In this document: positions 6,343 to 6,612 of the stretch, one piece after another
Layout of the letters: each line of letters begins with the position of its first letter
How positions within the stretch are numbered: position 1 is the first letter of the stretch
NCBI GenBank assembly: GCA_016838945.1
Contig: JADLKP010000128.1
Coordinates: 1 to 6,612 of the forward strand
Reading direction: 5' to 3'
DNA from: Methanobrevibacter sp.
GTDB lineage: Archaea > Methanobacteriota > Methanobacteria > Methanobacteriales > Methanobacteriaceae
Length of the DNA stretch: 6,612 nt
Made by a program: the position numbers and the translations under genes
Notes under the pieces: model-generated
What the model was told of the DNA's origin: nothing
Databases searched by the model: none
The model's input: the letters and a program-made list of their open reading frames with translations, nothing else

Positions 6343-6420
6343 ATTTTATAAAAAAATTAAAAATCGTTCATTAATATAATAAATGAATACCATCAATCAA
6401 CAAAGGATTAATTAATGTAT

Positions 6421-6444
6421 TAACTTAGTTATATAACTTAGTTA
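6421..6444. repeat. Double palindrome TAACTTAGTTA x2, operator-like
   Basis: TAACTTAGTTA occurs at 6421-6431 and again at 6434-6444. Each copy is a 5-bp inverted repeat around one central base, and the junction AGTTATATAACT (6427-6438) is a perfect 12-bp palindrome. The block lies just downstream of the start of transcription predicted from the TATA box at 6469-6476, a position where a bound repressor would block the NhaC promoter. The regulatory role is inferred. Confidence 0.6.
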
Positions 6445-6468
6445 TTAATTATATATTTATAAAATTAA

Positions 6469-6476
6469 TATATAAA
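6469..6476 (-). promoter_or_regulatory. TATA box of the NhaC gene
   Basis: The minus strand reads TTTATATA, the methanogen TATA consensus, with A/T-rich AAGTTAAA just upstream where a BRE would be. Transcription would start near 6446, giving a leader of about 115 bases. Other TATA-like strings lie at 6452-6463 and 6429-6436, so the exact start is uncertain. Confidence 0.55.
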
Positions 6477-6570
6477 TTTAACTTTATAATTCTTTAAATT
6501 CTACTTTAAAAAGGATTAAAATCAAGCAAATAAATTTTTAAATGAAAAAAATAGGTTAAAAGTATTGTTT

Positions 6571-6596
6571 GAATAAAAAAACATCTGTATAAATGT
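6571..6596 (-). terminator. Possible terminator of a minus-strand gene beyond the window
   Basis: ACATTT and AGATGT (minus strand, 6596-6581) form a 6-bp stem with one G-T wobble and a 4-base loop, followed by TTTTTTTATTC. This looks like the 3' end of another minus-strand transcript coming from the right, outside the window. Confidence 0.35.
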
Positions 6597-6612
6597 AAAA
6601 TAAAAAGATTGG

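Noticed and set aside
6367..6387. Hairpin TTCATT/AATGAA in the NhaC leader as a riboswitch
   Set aside because: Only a 6-bp A/T stem with a 9-base loop in AT-rich DNA; no known riboswitch core is visible.

Overview
The window is very AT-rich and holds three genes, all on the minus strand. All three encode multi-pass membrane transport proteins of sodium-linked families. The likely host is a methanogenic archaeon of the Methanobacteriales, Methanobrevibacter-like. This is an inference from: TATA-box-like elements (TTTATATA upstream of the antiporter gene), GTGAT Shine-Dalgarno cores matching the end of archaeal 16S rRNA just before each start, oligo-T tracts after the genes, and low-GC codon use. 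No rRNA, tRNA or taxonomic marker is present to prove it.

In transcription order (right to left) the layout is as follows. At 6334-6612 lies an AT-rich promoter region with a strong TATA box and a double palindrome (6421-6444). At 4609-6333 is a NhaC-family Na+/H+ antiporter, followed by a perfect hairpin terminator. At 4464-4544 are two tandem copies of a 40-bp element. At 2878-4368 is a conventional SNF (LeuT/SLC6) sodium:solute symporter, followed by an unusually GC-rich structured 3' end and T-tracts. At 2551-2877 is a spacer with a terminator, a pair of 12-bp-period direct repeats and a TATA box. At 121-2550 is a second SNF-family protein with a cytoplasmic tail of about 325 residues, ending in a perfect 11-bp hairpin directly after the stop codon.

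Each gene has its own terminator-like and promoter-like signals, so they look like three separate transcription units, not one operon. As a group they fit a Na+ economy: the antiporter sets the sodium gradient and the conventional SNF protein spends it on uptake of an amino acid or similar solute. The second SNF protein is the odd one. It is clearly a paralogue of its neighbour, but the residues that bind the first sodium ion and the substrate carboxylate in LeuT are replaced, while the second sodium site and the overall fold look intact. It also carries a long, highly charged, low-complexity tail. A sensor or 'transceptor' role, or a transporter with altered coupling, is a reasonable hypothesis and the most interesting lead in the window.
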